Shown in pieces: positions 35,334 through 45,319 of a stretch of DNA of 64,000 nucleotides; within the stretch, counting starts at the first letter, position 1, and every line of letters starts with the position of its first letter. Position numbers and translations under genes: made by a program. Under the pieces are notes generated by a model. That model had not been told where the DNA came from. It ran no database searches and was given only the letters and a program-made list of their open reading frames with translations. This stretch comes from Kytococcus aerolatus (GTDB taxonomy: Bacteria > Actinomycetota > Actinomycetes > Actinomycetales > Dermatophilaceae), in the NCBI RefSeq assembly GCF_900187395.1, contig NZ_FYEZ01000002.1, positions 434,001 through 498,000 of the forward strand, read 5' to 3'.

Positions 35334-36530
35334 TCAGTGCGCCCCGTGGACCGCGCTGCGCCAGCCGCTGTCGCGGGGTGTGTCGATGCGGTGGACGGCC
35401 AGGGCGGTGCGCAGCACCCACCGGTCCCGGGAGTCCGCGAGGCGCAGTGCCACGAGCTCCTCGATCCGGCCCAGGCGGTAGCGGACGGTGTTGACGTGGA
35501 CGAAGAGCTCGCGGGCGCTGGCCTCCAGGGCACCGCCGTGGGCGAGGACCGTCTCGGCGGTGGCCAGCAGGTCACGGCCGGCCTCCTGCAGCGGGCGCAC
35601 GACGAGCCGAACCAGCTCCCGGCGGGCCGCCTCGTCCCCGGCCAGCACCCGTTCGGGCAGCAGCTCGGAGGCCAGCAGCACGGTGGGCGCCCCCGGCCAG
35701 GCACGGCTGGCCGCCCAGCCCGACAGGGCAGCCCGCGCGGAACGCCCTCCGGCGAAGAGGTGGGGGACCACGGGGCCGACCACGACCGGACCGGCGTCGA
35801 GGACGGTGGCCAGCACCTCACCGGCTGCCCGGGGGTCCTCCACCTCCGCCAGGACGACCACGTAGCGCCCGGAGTTCAGGGTGACCAGGGCCTCCAGACG
35901 GGCCTTCTGGCAGGCGCTGCGGACGGCGCGCACGACCTCGGGCTCGGTGAGACCGTCCCGCGGTGCGCCGACCGCCACGGCGACCTGCTCGGCATCGCCC
36001 CAGCCCAGGGCGGCGGCCCGGGAGTGGACGTCCTCGGTGGCCTCGCCGCGCAGCACGGCGTCGACGACCAGGGACTCCAGCCGGGCGTCCCAGGAGCCCC
36101 GGGCCTCTGCGGCCCGGGCGTACACGTGGGCGGCGGCGAAGGCGGTGTCGCGGGAGAAACGGAGGGTGGCCACCAGCAGGCGGTCCCGCTCCCGCTCCTC
36201 GTCGGCCAGCTGGGGGACCGCGTCCTCCACGGCCCGGACCGTCACCCGCACCAGCTCGATCGTCTGCTCCAGGCTGAGCGCCCGGGTGAGCTCCGGCGGG
36301 GCGTCGGCGAAGACCGTGGTGGCCCGGTCGCTCTCGCGCTCGTCGGCCAGCCAGTCGCGGAAGCCGCGGATGCCGGCCTCGGCCACGAGGGCCACCGAGG
36401 CCCGGTGCTCGGCGGCCAGCTCGCGGTACCACTCGTGCCGCTCCATCGCGGCCAGGGCGGTGTGCGCCAGCACACCCACCTGCTCCCCGAGGCGGGTCAG
36501 GGTCCGGTCGCCCACGGCTGCGTCGGTCAT
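35334..36530 (-). CDS. fasR: PucR/CdaR-family regulator, FasR-like
   Basis: The 398-residue protein ends with the PucR-type helix-turn-helix (ASARELFVHVNTVRYRLGRI, then EELVALRL). The position just upstream of fabD-fabH-acpP-fabF matches FasR of Streptomyces, the activator of fatty-acid synthesis genes. TACAGT lies 6 nt before the ATG. It is on the same strand as fabD, with an inverted repeat between them. Confidence 0.88.
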   Translation of the reverse strand: MTDAAVGDRTLTRLGEQVGVLAHTALAAMERHEWYRELAAEHRASVALVAEAGIRGFRDWLADERESDRATTVFADAPPELTRALSLEQTIELVRVTVRAVEDAVPQLADEERERDRLLVATLRFSRDTAFAAAHVYARAAEARGSWDARLESLVVDAVLRGEATEDVHSRAAALGWGDAEQVAVAVGAPRDGLTEPEVVRAVRSACQKARLEALVTLNSGRYVVVLAEVEDPRAAGEVLATVLDAGPVVVGPVVPHLFAGGRSARAALSGWAASRAWPGAPTVLLASELLPERVLAGDEAARRELVRLVVRPLQEAGRDLLATAETVLAHGGALEASARELFVHVNTVRYRLGRIEELVALRLADSRDRWVLRTALAVHRIDTPRDSGWRSAVHGAH

Positions 36531-36536
36531 GGGAAG

Positions 36537-36542
36537 ACTGTA
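36537..36542 (-). promoter_or_regulatory. -10 hexamer TACAGT of fasR
   Basis: TACAGT on the minus strand sits 6 nt before the ATG at 36530, so the fasR message is probably leaderless. Confidence 0.5.
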
Positions 36543-36617
36543 GGCGCGGGATGTCGGATCACGACTAGAACCCCGGCCCGCCGCCGCGGGGCGGGGAGGG
36601 CACCGACCCGGAGCAGT

Positions 36618-36684
36618 GTTCACCGGATGTTCAGCCGCCGACCACCGCATGCTCCCCGGATGGTTCGCCGCCGTTTCGCCGCGG
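36618..36684 (+). promoter_or_regulatory. PHO-box-like direct repeats upstream of the glycerophosphodiesterase gene
   Basis: GTTCACC (36618) and GTTCAGC (36629) are spaced exactly 11 bases apart, as in the GTTCACC direct-repeat units of Streptomyces PhoP sites. A second weaker pair, GTTCGCC (36663) and TTTCGCC (36674), has the same 11-base spacing. The next gene releases phosphate from phosphodiesters, which fits phosphate-starvation control. Confidence 0.5.
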
Positions 36685-36701
36685 GTGATCACCTGACCCC
36701 C

Positions 36702-37958
36702 ATGAACACCATCACGCGCACTGCCGCCACCTCCCTCCTCGGCCTGGTCTCCGTCGGCCTGGTCGCCCCCTCCGCCGTCGCCGCCCCGGCCCCGGCCCCC
36801 TCCGAGTCCGAGCACCCGGTCCTCACCGCCGAGAAGCCCTGGGTCATCGGCCACCGCGGCGCCTCCGGCCACCGCCCCGAGCACACCCTCGAGGCCTACG
36901 AGCTCGCCGTCCGCATGGGCGCCGACATCATGGAGCCGGACCTCGTGAGCACCAAGGACGGGGTGCTGGTCGCCCGTCACGAGAACGAGATCTCGGGCAC
37001 CACCGACGTCGCCGACCGTCCTGAGTTCGCCGACCGGAAGACCACGAAGACCATCGACGGCGCGGAGCTCACCGGATGGTTCACCGAGGACTTCACCCTG
37101 GCCGAGCTCAAGACCCTCCGTGCCAAGGAGCGCATCCCGGAGGTGCGCCCGGGCAACACGCAGTACGACGGCCTGTACGAGGTCCCCACCTTCGCCGAGG
37201 TCATCGAGCTGCGCGAGCGCCTCTCCGCCGAGACCGGCCGCGAGATCGGCATCATCCCGGAGATCAAGCACCCCAGCTACTTCGACGGCATCGGCCTGTC
37301 CATGGAGGAGTCCGTGGTGGCCCAGCTCGAGGAGGCCGATCTCAACCACGCCGACGCCCCGGTGATGATCCAGAGCTTCGAGGTGCAGAACCTGCTGGAC
37401 CTCAACCGCAACCTGGACGCCGAGGTGCCGCTGGTCTTCCTCGCCTGGTACGAGGGCAAGCCCTGGGACCACGAGGCCGGCGGTGACCCCCGCACCTATG
37501 CCGACCTGATGACCGCCGAGGGTCTGCAGGAGCTCTCGAAGGATGTCGACGCGATCGGTCCGGAGGCCACGATGGTCGTCCCGGTCGCCGAGGACGGCAC
37601 CCTCCAGGAGCCCACCTCGCTGGTGCAGGACGCCCACGCCGCTGGTCTGCTCGTGACCCCCTACACCCTCCGCGCCGAGAACAACTTCCTGCCGGCCTCG
37701 CTGCAGAGCTCGGAGGACCCCGCCGAGCACGGTGACATGACGACCCTCGTCCACGCCCACCTGGACGCCGGCGTGGACGGCGTGTTCTCCGACCACCCCG
37801 CCGCCGCCGTGGAGGCGCGCACCAGCTGGGCCGGCGAGAACCCCGTCATCGACACCGGTGTGCAGGCCGACTCGCACCGCGGTCAGGCCCTGGCCGCCGG
37901 TGCCGCCCTGCTCCTCACGGGCTCCCTGCTGGTGCGTCGGACCGCTCGCCGCGCCTGA
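36702..37958 (+). CDS. glpQ: Secreted glycerophosphodiester phosphodiesterase
   Basis: The 418-residue protein has a Sec signal peptide (hydrophobic core LLGLVSVGLVAPSAVAA, cleavage near residue 28), then a GDPD barrel with GHRGASGHRPEHTLEAY (H51, R52), MEPDLVSTKDG (E78, D80) and H93, the insert typical of periplasmic GlpQ, and DGVFSDHP near the end. The last 25 residues are a hydrophobic helix followed by RRTARRA, which could anchor it in the membrane. It hydrolyses deacylated phospholipids to glycerol-3-phosphate. PHO-box-like repeats lie upstream. Confidence 0.93.
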   Translation: MNTITRTAATSLLGLVSVGLVAPSAVAAPAPAPSESEHPVLTAEKPWVIGHRGASGHRPEHTLEAYELAVRMGADIMEPDLVSTKDGVLVARHENEISGTTDVADRPEFADRKTTKTIDGAELTGWFTEDFTLAELKTLRAKERIPEVRPGNTQYDGLYEVPTFAEVIELRERLSAETGREIGIIPEIKHPSYFDGIGLSMEESVVAQLEEADLNHADAPVMIQSFEVQNLLDLNRNLDAEVPLVFLAWYEGKPWDHEAGGDPRTYADLMTAEGLQELSKDVDAIGPEATMVVPVAEDGTLQEPTSLVQDAHAAGLLVTPYTLRAENNFLPASLQSSEDPAEHGDMTTLVHAHLDAGVDGVFSDHPAAAVEARTSWAGENPVIDTGVQADSHRGQALAAGAALLLTGSLLVRRTARRA

Positions 37959-37981
37959 GGGCGCAGCGCACCCGGCGCACA

Positions 37982-38027
37982 ACGACGAGGGGCGCCCCCG
38001 GCCACGGCCGGGGGCGCCCCTCGTCGT
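37982..38027. terminator. 22-bp hairpin, bidirectional terminator
   Basis: Arms 37982-38003 and 38006-38027 pair perfectly around an AC spacer, between the convergent ends of the phosphodiesterase and aceE genes. No T-tract. Confidence 0.75.
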
Positions 38028-38043
38028 GCGGGCGGCAGGCGCC

Positions 38044-40791
38044 TCAGGCGTCGCCGCCGGCGTTGCCGGAGGTGCCGGCCGTGGTGTCGAGCAGCTGGTA
38101 GTGCTCGGCGGCCTTCCGGGCGGTGCCGGCCTCGACCTCGCCGCGACGCTCCAGGAGCTGCAGCGCGCGGACGACCATGGAGGCGCCGTCGATGTGGAGG
38201 AAGCGGCGGGCCGCCGGGCGGGTGTCGGAGAAGCCGAAGCCGTCGGCACCCAGTGAGGCGTAGTCGTCCTTGATCCACGGGGCGATGAGGTCCTGCACGG
38301 CCCCCATGTAGTCGCTGGTGGCCACGACCGGACCCTCGCCCTCGGGCAGCAGCTGCTGCACGTAGGGGGTGCGCTGCTCCTCGTCCGGGTGCAGGAAGGC
38401 GTGCTCGTCGGCCGCGCGGGCGTCGCGCTCCAGCTCCGACCAGGAGGTGATGGAGAAGACGTCGGCGTCCACACCCCACATCTCACCCAGGTCGCGCTGG
38501 GCCTCCAGCGCCCACGGGACGCCCACGCCGGAGGCGAGGAGGCGCACCTTCGGTCCCTCGGTCTCACCCTCGGCCAGCAGGTAGCCGCCCTTGAGGATCC
38601 CGTCGACGTCGACGTCCTCGGGCTCCTTCGGCTGGACCATCGGCTCGTTGTAGACCGTGAGGTAGTAGATGACGTCCTCGGCCTCCTCCCCGTACATCCG
38701 GCGCATGCCGTCGCGCATGATGTGCGCGATCTCGTAGGCGTAGGCCGGGTCGTAGGAGACGATCGCCGGGTTGGTGTGGGCCAGGAGCGGGCTGTGGCCG
38801 TCCATGTGCTGCAGGCCCTCGCCGGCGAGCGTGGTCCTGCCGGCCGTGGCGCCGATGAGGAAGCCGCGCGCCAGCTGGTCGGCGGCGGCCCAGATGCCGT
38901 CGCCGGTGCGCTGGAAGCCGAACATCGAGTAGAAGACGTAGATCGGGATCATCGGCTCGTTGTGGGTGTCGTAGGACGATCCCACGGCCGCGAAGGCGGC
39001 CACGGAGCCCGCCTCGTTGATGCCCATGTGGAGGATCTGGCCGTCCTTCGCCTCCTTGTAGGAGAGCATGAGGTTGGCGTCGACCGACTCGTAGTTCTGG
39101 CCCTTGGGGTTGTAGATCTTCGCCGTCGGGAAGAAGGCGTCGATGCCGAAGGTGCGGGCCTCGTCGGGGATGATCGGCACGATCCGCTTGCCGATCTCCT
39201 TGTCGCGCATCATGTCCTTGAGGATGCGGACGAAGGCCATGGTCGTGGCGACCTCCTGGGTGCCCGACCCCTTGCGCCCCATCTCGTAGGTCTTCTCCGG
39301 GGGCTGGGGGAGCGGCAGGTGCTCCGAGAGCCGGGCCGGCAGGTCCCCGCCGAGCTTGCGGCGGCGCTCCATCATGTACTGGATGACCTCGTCGTCCTGC
39401 CCCGGGTGGTAGTAGGGGGCGGAGAACTGGTCCTCCTCGAAGGCGGAGTCCGGCACCGGGATGTGCAGGCTGTCGCGGAAGCCCTGCAGGTCCTCCACCG
39501 TCATCTTCTTCATCTGGTGGGTGGCGTTGCGCCCCGCGAAGTGCGAGCCGAGCGAGTAGCCCTTGATGGTGTGGGCCAGGATCACGGTCGGCTGGCCGGT
39601 GTGGTTCATCGCGGCCTGGTAGGCGGCGAACACCTTGCGGTAGTCGTGGCCGCCGCGCTTGAGCTTCCACCAGACGTCGTCGTCGGACCAGTCCTTGACC
39701 ATCCGCGCGGTGCGGGGGTCCCGCTCGAAGAAGTGCTCGCGGACGAAGGCGCCGTCGTTGGCGCGGAAGGTCTGGTAGTCGCCGTCGGGCGTCTGGTTCA
39801 TGAGGTTGACCAGCGCGCCGTCACGGTCGGCGGCGAGCAACTCGTCCCAGCCGCGTCCCCACAGGACCTTGATGACATTCCAGCCGGCGCCGCGGAAGAA
39901 GGACTCGAGCTCCTGGACAATCTTGCCGTTGCCGCGGACCGGTCCGTCGAGGCGCTGGAGGTTGCAGTTCACCACGAAGGTCAGGTTGTCCAGCTCGTCG
40001 TTCGCGGCGGTCTGCAGCGCACCGCGCGACTCGACCTCGTCCATCTCGCCGTCGCCGAGGAAGGCCCAGACGTGCTGCTGGCTGGTGTCCTTGATGCCCC
40101 GGTTGTGCAGGTACTTGTTGAACTGCGCCTGGTGGATCGCGCCGAGCGGGCCCAGCCCCATCGACACGGTCGGGAACTGCCAGAAGTCCGGCATCGAGCG
40201 GGGGTGCGGGTAGCTCGGCAGGGCCTGCAGCCTCCCGTCCACGTAGTGGGACTTCTCTTGGCGGAAGCCGTCCATCTGGTCGGCCGTCAGGCGACCCTCG
40301 AGGAAGGCGCGCGCGTAGATGCCGGGGGAGGCGTGGCCCTGGAAGAAGACCTGGTCCCCACCGCCGGGGTGGTTCCGGCCGCGGAAGAAGTGGTTGAAGC
40401 CGACCTCGTAGAGGGTGGCTGCCGAGGCGTAGGTGGAGATGTGGCCACCGACGGCGACACCGGGCTTCTGGGCGCGCTGCACCATCATCGCGGCGTTCCA
40501 GCGGATCCAGGCGCGGTACCTGCGCTCGATCTCCTCGTCACCGGGGAACCACGGCTCGTCCTCCGGGCCGATGGTGTTGATGTAGTCGGTGGTGGTGAGG
40601 GAGGGCACGCCCACCTGGCGCATGCGTGCGCGGTTCAGCAGGTTGAGCATGACGTAGCGGGCTCGCTCGCGGCCCTGCTCGTCGACCAGCCCGTCGAGGG
40701 AGGCGAGCCACTCGGCGGTCTCCTCGGGGTCGATGTCGGGCAGCTGGCTCGGGAGCCCGTTCAGGATGGGTCCGGAATCCTTCTTGGCCAC
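38044..40791 (-). CDS. aceE: Pyruvate dehydrogenase E1 component, homodimeric type
   Basis: The 915-residue protein is the single-chain AceE of actinobacteria and gammaproteobacteria. Visible motifs are [20 protein letters not shown], the thiamine-diphosphate site [20 protein letters not shown] with [11 protein letters not shown], and [20 protein letters not shown]. It decarboxylates pyruvate and loads the lipoyl group of E2. The GTG start follows GAGGAGGAGAG at good spacing. It is divergent from the DUF3052 gene, a conserved pairing. The 296-base gap between them holds no gene that I can support. Confidence 0.97.
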   Translation of the reverse strand: MAKKDSGPILNGLPSQLPDIDPEETAEWLASLDGLVDEQGRERARYVMLNLLNRARMRQVGVPSLTTTDYINTIGPEDEPWFPGDEEIERRYRAWIRWNAAMMVQRAQKPGVAVGGHISTYASAATLYEVGFNHFFRGRNHPGGGDQVFFQGHASPGIYARAFLEGRLTADQMDGFRQEKSHYVDGRLQALPSYPHPRSMPDFWQFPTVSMGLGPLGAIHQAQFNKYLHNRGIKDTSQQHVWAFLGDGEMDEVESRGALQTAANDELDNLTFVVNCNLQRLDGPVRGNGKIVQELESFFRGAGWNVIKVLWGRGWDELLAADRDGALVNLMNQTPDGDYQTFRANDGAFVREHFFERDPRTARMVKDWSDDDVWWKLKRGGHDYRKVFAAYQAAMNHTGQPTVILAHTIKGYSLGSHFAGRNATHQMKKMTVEDLQGFRDSLHIPVPDSAFEEDQFSAPYYHPGQDDEVIQYMMERRRKLGGDLPARLSEHLPLPQPPEKTYEMGRKGSGTQEVATTMAFVRILKDMMRDKEIGKRIVPIIPDEARTFGIDAFFPTAKIYNPKGQNYESVDANLMLSYKEAKDGQILHMGINEAGSVAAFAAVGSSYDTHNEPMIPIYVFYSMFGFQRTGDGIWAAADQLARGFLIGATAGRTTLAGEGLQHMDGHSPLLAHTNPAIVSYDPAYAYEIAHIMRDGMRRMYGEEAEDVIYYLTVYNEPMVQPKEPEDVDVDGILKGGYLLAEGETEGPKVRLLASGVGVPWALEAQRDLGEMWGVDADVFSITSWSELERDARAADEHAFLHPDEEQRTPYVQQLLPEGEGPVVATSDYMGAVQDLIAPWIKDDYASLGADGFGFSDTRPAARRFLHIDGASMVVRALQLLERRGEVEAGTARKAAEHYQLLDTTAGTSGNAGGDA

Positions 40792-41087
40792 GAAGTCTCT
40801 CCTCCTCAGACGTGGTGCTCCCCGGGTGCCGGGTCCGGCGCGGGGCGTGCCTGCCTGGTGGCGTGGCGTCACCGGTCCTCATTGTTCCACCCTCCGGTCC
40901 CGGAACCCCAGTCGGAGGGCCCGGCCACCGTGGTCCGCGGAGGCCCGCGGGAGGGGTGCGGGTGCCGGGCGACGCGCCGCGGCCGCCCCCCCGGCGTGGC
41001 CCGGGGGCGCCGGACAGGTCATCATGGGGGTCGACAACGCAGCTCGCGCTGTCACCGACCCTTGTCACAGACCCCCAGGAGGACCAC

Positions 41088-41513
41088 GTGGAGGCGACCG
41101 CCAGCGCGGGCGCTCGTGCACTTGCCGACCGTCTCGGACTCGTCGACGACCAGATCGTCCAGGAGGTCGGGTGGGACGACGACGTCAACGACGACTTCCG
41201 CCTCGCCGTGGAGGAGGCCATCGGCTCCCCCCTGGAGGAGGAGGACTACACCGGCCCGGTCGACGTGTGCATGCTGTGGTTCCGGGAGGGGGACGGCGAC
41301 CTCACCGACGACTGCGTCGACGCCCTGGTCGGGCTGGAGGACGACGGCTTCGTGCTCCTCCTCACGCCGGCCATGCGCCAGGAGCTGCACGTGGACCAGG
41401 CCGAGGTGGAGGAGGCGGCGCGCACGGCGGGCCTCCAGGCGCACAGCTCGGTGGCGCTCGACGAGAACTGGCTGGCCACGCGGCTCGGTCGGACGGGCAG
41501 CCGCAAGGGCTGA
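41088..41513 (+). CDS. DUF3052 family protein
   Basis: The 141-residue acidic protein has DRLGLVDDQIVQEVGWDDDV, then VDVCMLWFREGDGDLTDD and LLLTPAMRQ, typical of DUF3052. The family is found beside aceE in many actinobacteria, but its role is unknown. The GTG start follows AGGAGGA. A tRNA-Val gene begins 8 bases after the stop codon. Confidence 0.88.
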   Translation: MEATASAGARALADRLGLVDDQIVQEVGWDDDVNDDFRLAVEEAIGSPLEEEDYTGPVDVCMLWFREGDGDLTDDCVDALVGLEDDGFVLLLTPAMRQELHVDQAEVEEAARTAGLQAHSSVALDENWLATRLGRTGSRKG

Positions 41514-41521
41514 GCGCCCCG

Positions 41522-41597
41522 GGGCCTGTAGCTCAGCTGGTAGAGCACTGCGTTTACACCGCAGGTGTCGTCGGTTCGAACCCGGCCGGGCCCACCA
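41522..41597 (+). tRNA. tRNA-Val (TAC)
   Basis: The 76-base cloverleaf has acceptor GGGCCTG/CGGGCCC, anticodon TAC in GTTTACACC, T-loop TTCGAAC and an encoded CCA. It starts 8 bases after the DUF3052 stop and may be cut from that message. Confidence 0.96.
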
Positions 41598-41651
41598 CCG
41601 CACCACCCGACCGGTCCGGAGGTGGTCGGCGCTCTCGTGCACACTGGCCCC

Positions 41652-42560
41652 GTGACCTACGCGCCTGCTCTTCGCACCGAACCGTACGAATCCCCCCAGG
41701 ACTTCGGGGCCCTGCTCCTGGAGTCGGTGCTGCACGTCCTGGAGGAGATGTTCCCGCCGGACGGCGCCCTGACCGGGGACGTCGTCGGGCTCACCGTCGG
41801 GGACCCCGCCCAGCCCGTGCGCAGCGTGCTCTTCGCCGTGGACCCCACCCTGGCGGTCGTCGACGAGGCCGTCGCCGGCGGCTGGGACCTGCTGGTGACC
41901 CACCACCCGCTGCTCATGGCGGGGGTGCACGCGGTGCTGACCAGCGAGCCGAAGGGCGCTGCGGTGACCGAGCTGGTCCGTTCCGGCGTGGCGCTCTGGA
42001 ACGCGCACACGAACGCGGACGTGGCGGCGCAGGGTGTCAACGACGCGCTGGCCGCCGCACTGGGGCTGCGCGACGTCGAGCCGCTCGCCGAGCCGGAGGG
42101 CAAGCCGTTGGGGCGGGTCGGCCAGCTGGCTGCGCCGGTCTCGCTCCGTGAGTTCGCCGAGGGGCTCGGCCGGGTGCTGCCGAGCGCCCCGGTCGGGCTG
42201 CGGGTGGCGGGTGACCCGGACGGCCTCGTCGAGCGGGTGGCCGTCCTGGGTGGCTCCGGGGACCGCGAGCTCGACGCGGTGCGGGCCGCGGGGGCGGACG
42301 TCTACGTGACCGCCGACCTGCGTCACCACCCGGTGAGCGAGTTCCGGGAGCACGGTCTGCTCGCGGCGCGATCGGGAGGGGCGGACGGCCCCTTCGTCAT
42401 CGACGCCGGGCACTGGGCGACCGAGTCGCTCTGGCTCGCCTCGGCCGCCGAGCGCCTCGCCGAGCAGGTCGAGCGCGTTCACGGTGTGCGGCTGCGCACC
42501 GGCCTGAGCACCCTCGTCACCGACCCGTGGGACTTCGTCGTCGCCACTGAGGAGGACTGA
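41652..42560 (+). CDS. Nif3-like dinuclear metal centre hexameric protein
   Basis: The 302-residue protein has the Nif3 metal motifs VTHHPLLMAGVHAVL, WNAHTNADVAAQGVND and IDAGHWATESLW. The fold binds two metal ions and is linked to GTP cyclohydrolase-like or nucleotide roles, but function is unsettled. The GTG at 41652 follows CACACT by 6 nt. The RNase H-phosphatase gene begins 3 bases after its stop, so they form an operon. Confidence 0.9.
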   Translation: MTYAPALRTEPYESPQDFGALLLESVLHVLEEMFPPDGALTGDVVGLTVGDPAQPVRSVLFAVDPTLAVVDEAVAGGWDLLVTHHPLLMAGVHAVLTSEPKGAAVTELVRSGVALWNAHTNADVAAQGVNDALAAALGLRDVEPLAEPEGKPLGRVGQLAAPVSLREFAEGLGRVLPSAPVGLRVAGDPDGLVERVAVLGGSGDRELDAVRAAGADVYVTADLRHHPVSEFREHGLLAARSGGADGPFVIDAGHWATESLWLASAAERLAEQVERVHGVRLRTGLSTLVTDPWDFVVATEED

Positions 42561-42562
42561 TC

Positions 42563-43807
42563 GTGAGCACCTGGATCATCGAGGCCGACGGCGGGTCCCG
42601 GGGGAACCCGGGGGTGGCCGGGTACGGCGCGCTGGTGCGGGACCCGGAGGGCTCCCTGGTCGCCGAGCGGGCCGCGCCGCTGGGGCGGGCCAGCAACAAC
42701 GTCGCGGAGTACCGCGGGCTCGTCGCGGGGTTGGAGGCGCTGCGCGACGTGGCCCCCCTCGAGGCCGGGGACCGGGTGGTCGTTCGGATGGACTCCAAGC
42801 TCGTCATCGAGCAGATGGCGGGGCGCTGGAAGATCAAGCACCCCGACATGCAGGAGCTCGCCCGGCAGGCGCAGGCGATCGTGCGCGAGCTCCGCGAGCT
42901 GGGCGTCGAGCCGGAGTGGACCTGGATCCCGCGCGCCAGCAACGGTGAGGCCGACCGGTTGAGCAATGTCGGCATGGACGGGGAGACGGTGCGCCGCGAT
43001 CTCGCACCGCGGCAGGGGACATCCCCCGAGCAGGACGCCGCGACCGGCGGTGAGGACGCGTCCGACGCGGTGGTGGGAGTGACCGAGGTGGAGGACACCA
43101 CCCACACCCCGGAGGTGCCGGTCGACACCCCGGAGCACCGGTGGCAGCTGGTCCTCCTGCGGCACGGGGTCACCCGGTTCACCGAGACCTATCGCATCGA
43201 CGGTCGGGGTGGGACGAACCCGCCCCTGTCCGAGCTGGGGCTCGCCCAGGCGGACCGGGCGGCCCGGGAGCTCGGGGAGCGGCTCGCCGAGCCGGCTGCG
43301 GCCGGCAGGGTCGCCGTGGTGACCTCCAGCCTGCAGCGGGCGCAGCAGACCGGCGGTGCGGTGGCCCGGGCGCTGGGGGTGGAGCCCCGCACGGAGGCGG
43401 CCTTCGACGAGCAGGCGTTCGGCGACTGGGACGGACTGACCTGGCAGGAGGTCGACGCCCGTGGGCAGGGACTGGCCCGTTCCTTCGCCCGGGAGCGGGA
43501 CTTCGTGATCCCCGGCGGGGAGTCCCACGACGAGGTGGCCCAGCGGGTGCTGGAGGCGCTGCGGGCGGTGGGTCACCGGGCGGCGCAGGAGGAGCTGCAC
43601 ACCGTCGTCGTGGCCGCCCACCGCATCGCGATCATGACCGTGCTCGAGGCGGTGCTGGGGGTTGACTACCCACGCTCGTGGACCCTCGGCCAGGACCCGG
43701 CGGCCTTCCACACCCTGGAGGTCGTCGGTTCCGACCCGGTCGAGGGCTTCGCCGAGCTCAGCGGGCTCAACGTGCGGCACCACCTGCACGACCTGCCGAC
43801 GCGCTGA
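42563..43807 (+). CDS. Bifunctional RNase HI/histidine phosphatase
   Basis: The 414-residue protein fuses two enzymes. Residues 1-140 are RNase HI with D9, E49, D77 and D131 (EADGGSRGNPGVAGYGA, NVAEYRGL, RMDSKL, NGEADRLSN). A linker of about 50 acidic residues follows. Residues 195-414 are a phosphoglycerate-mutase-like phosphatase with catalytic H201 in LLRHGVTRFTE. Mycobacterium tuberculosis Rv2228c has the same fusion, where the phosphatase acts like CobC on the alpha-ribazole pathway. GGAGGA precedes the GTG start. Confidence 0.93.
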   Translation: MSTWIIEADGGSRGNPGVAGYGALVRDPEGSLVAERAAPLGRASNNVAEYRGLVAGLEALRDVAPLEAGDRVVVRMDSKLVIEQMAGRWKIKHPDMQELARQAQAIVRELRELGVEPEWTWIPRASNGEADRLSNVGMDGETVRRDLAPRQGTSPEQDAATGGEDASDAVVGVTEVEDTTHTPEVPVDTPEHRWQLVLLRHGVTRFTETYRIDGRGGTNPPLSELGLAQADRAARELGERLAEPAAAGRVAVVTSSLQRAQQTGGAVARALGVEPRTEAAFDEQAFGDWDGLTWQEVDARGQGLARSFARERDFVIPGGESHDEVAQRVLEALRAVGHRAAQEELHTVVVAAHRIAIMTVLEAVLGVDYPRSWTLGQDPAAFHTLEVVGSDPVEGFAELSGLNVRHHLHDLPTR

Positions 43808-43845
43808 CCCGTCGCCGCCCCGGACCGGCGGCGTCGGGCGGTGGT

Positions 43846-43851
43846 TAGGGT
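43846..43851 (+). promoter_or_regulatory. -10 hexamer TAGGGT of the RNB exonuclease gene
   Basis: TAGGGT lies 6 nt before the ATG at 43858. No ribosome-binding site is visible in between. Confidence 0.5.
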
Positions 43852-43857
43852 GACCGC

Positions 43858-45303
43858 ATGGCGCACCCCCACGTGACGATGCAGCCCGGCCCGGCCGGGA
43901 TCCCCCCGGCGGCGGGCGAGGAGCTCCGGACGGCCTTCGCCCGGATCCGGGCCGAGCACGAGATCCCCGGGGAGTTCCCCGAGCCAGTGCAGTCCGAGTC
44001 CGAGCGCATCGCGACCGGCCTCACCCTGCCCGAGCGTGACGAGCGGGCGGTGGAGTTCGTGACCATCGACCCGGAGGGGTCGATGGATCTCGACCAGGCC
44101 CTGTGCATCGAGCCGTCCGAGGACGGCTACCGGGTGCGCTACGCCATCGCCGACGTGCCCGGGATCGTGCCCCACGACGGGGAGATCGCCGCCGAGGCGC
44201 TGCGCCGTGGGCTGACCGTCTACTGCCCGGACGAGCGCTCGCCGCTGCACCCGCCGGTCCTCTCCGAGGGGGCCGCCTCCCTGCTGCCGGAGGAGGACCG
44301 GCCCGCCCTCGTCTGGGACCTCCTGCTGGACGGTGCGGGGCGGCTGCAGCAGACCGACCTCTACCGGGCCGCCGTCCGGTCGCGGCGCCGCTACACCTAC
44401 GTGGAGGCACAGGCCGCGATCGACGACGGGACGGCCGAGCAGAACCTCGCCCTGCTGCGGGAGGTGGGGGAGCATCGCATCGCCCTGGAGCGGGAGCGGG
44501 GCGGGGCGACCCTGCCCATGCCCGAGCAGGTCGTCGAGCAGGACGGCGAGGGTTTCACCCTCCAGTTCCGCCCCCTGCTGCCCGCCGAGGACTGGAACGC
44601 GCAGATCTCCCTGCTGGCCGGGATGGCCGCCGCCGAGCTCATGCTCCGGGGTGGCATCGGCATCCTCCGCACGATGCCCGACCCGGAGCCGCAGGATGTC
44701 GACCGGCTGCGGCGGCAGGCTCGTGCGCTCGATGTCCAGTGGGCGGACGACCAGGACTACGGCGACTTCCTGGCCACCCTGGACCCCGCGAACGGGCTGC
44801 ACCTCTACCTGGTCCACGAGTCGACGATGCTCTTCCGCGGCGCCGGGTACACGGTCTTCGACGGGGCGGCGCCGGAGGTGGACAGCCACTCGGCCATCGC
44901 CGCGCCCTACGCCCACGTGACCGCACCGCTGCGGCGCCTGGTGGACCGCTACGGGCTGGAGATCTGCCTGGCGCTGGCCGCCGGCGAGGAGGTGCCGGCC
45001 TGGCTGCGCGAGGCCCTGCCCACCGTCCCGGAGGTCATGCAGGAGGCCGACCAGCGGGCCAAGGCCGTGGAGCGCGCCTGCGTCGACGCGGTCGAGGCGG
45101 CCGCCCTGGCCCCGCACGCGGGGGAGGAGTTCGAGGCCACGGCCGTGGACGTGCAGCCCGAGAAGCAGCGGGTGGAGGTGCAGCTCCTGAACCCGGCGGT
45201 GATCGAGCGGGCGTCCGGGGTGGCCGAGCCGGGCCAGACCGTCCGGGTGCGGCTGGAGGCGGCCTCAGTGGCCGAGGGGACCGTCGAGCTGACGGTGCTC
45301 TGA
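43858..45303 (+). CDS. RNB-domain exoribonuclease
   Basis: The 481-residue protein has the RNB catalytic core: FVTIDPEGSMDLDQAL with the aspartate cluster, RYAIADVPGIVPHDG, LTVYCPDERSPLHP and the late HVTAPLRRLVDRYGLEICLA. It lacks full N-terminal cold-shock domains of RNase II/R, as in the short actinobacterial form, and ends in a small beta-rich domain. It degrades RNA 3' to 5'. It is convergent with rnpB. Confidence 0.93.
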   Translation: MAHPHVTMQPGPAGIPPAAGEELRTAFARIRAEHEIPGEFPEPVQSESERIATGLTLPERDERAVEFVTIDPEGSMDLDQALCIEPSEDGYRVRYAIADVPGIVPHDGEIAAEALRRGLTVYCPDERSPLHPPVLSEGAASLLPEEDRPALVWDLLLDGAGRLQQTDLYRAAVRSRRRYTYVEAQAAIDDGTAEQNLALLREVGEHRIALERERGGATLPMPEQVVEQDGEGFTLQFRPLLPAEDWNAQISLLAGMAAAELMLRGGIGILRTMPDPEPQDVDRLRRQARALDVQWADDQDYGDFLATLDPANGLHLYLVHESTMLFRGAGYTVFDGAAPEVDSHSAIAAPYAHVTAPLRRLVDRYGLEICLALAAGEEVPAWLREALPTVPEVMQEADQRAKAVERACVDAVEAAALAPHAGEEFEATAVDVQPEKQRVEVQLLNPAVIERASGVAEPGQTVRVRLEAASVAEGTVELTVL

Positions 45304-45319
45304 GCACGCCGGGTGGGGT

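Noticed and set aside
34062-37958. Open frame of 1298 codons on the plus strand ending in the phosphodiesterase
   Set aside because: Only the last 418 codons (from 36702) are a real protein with a signal peptide. The rest is antisense to fabD and fasR.
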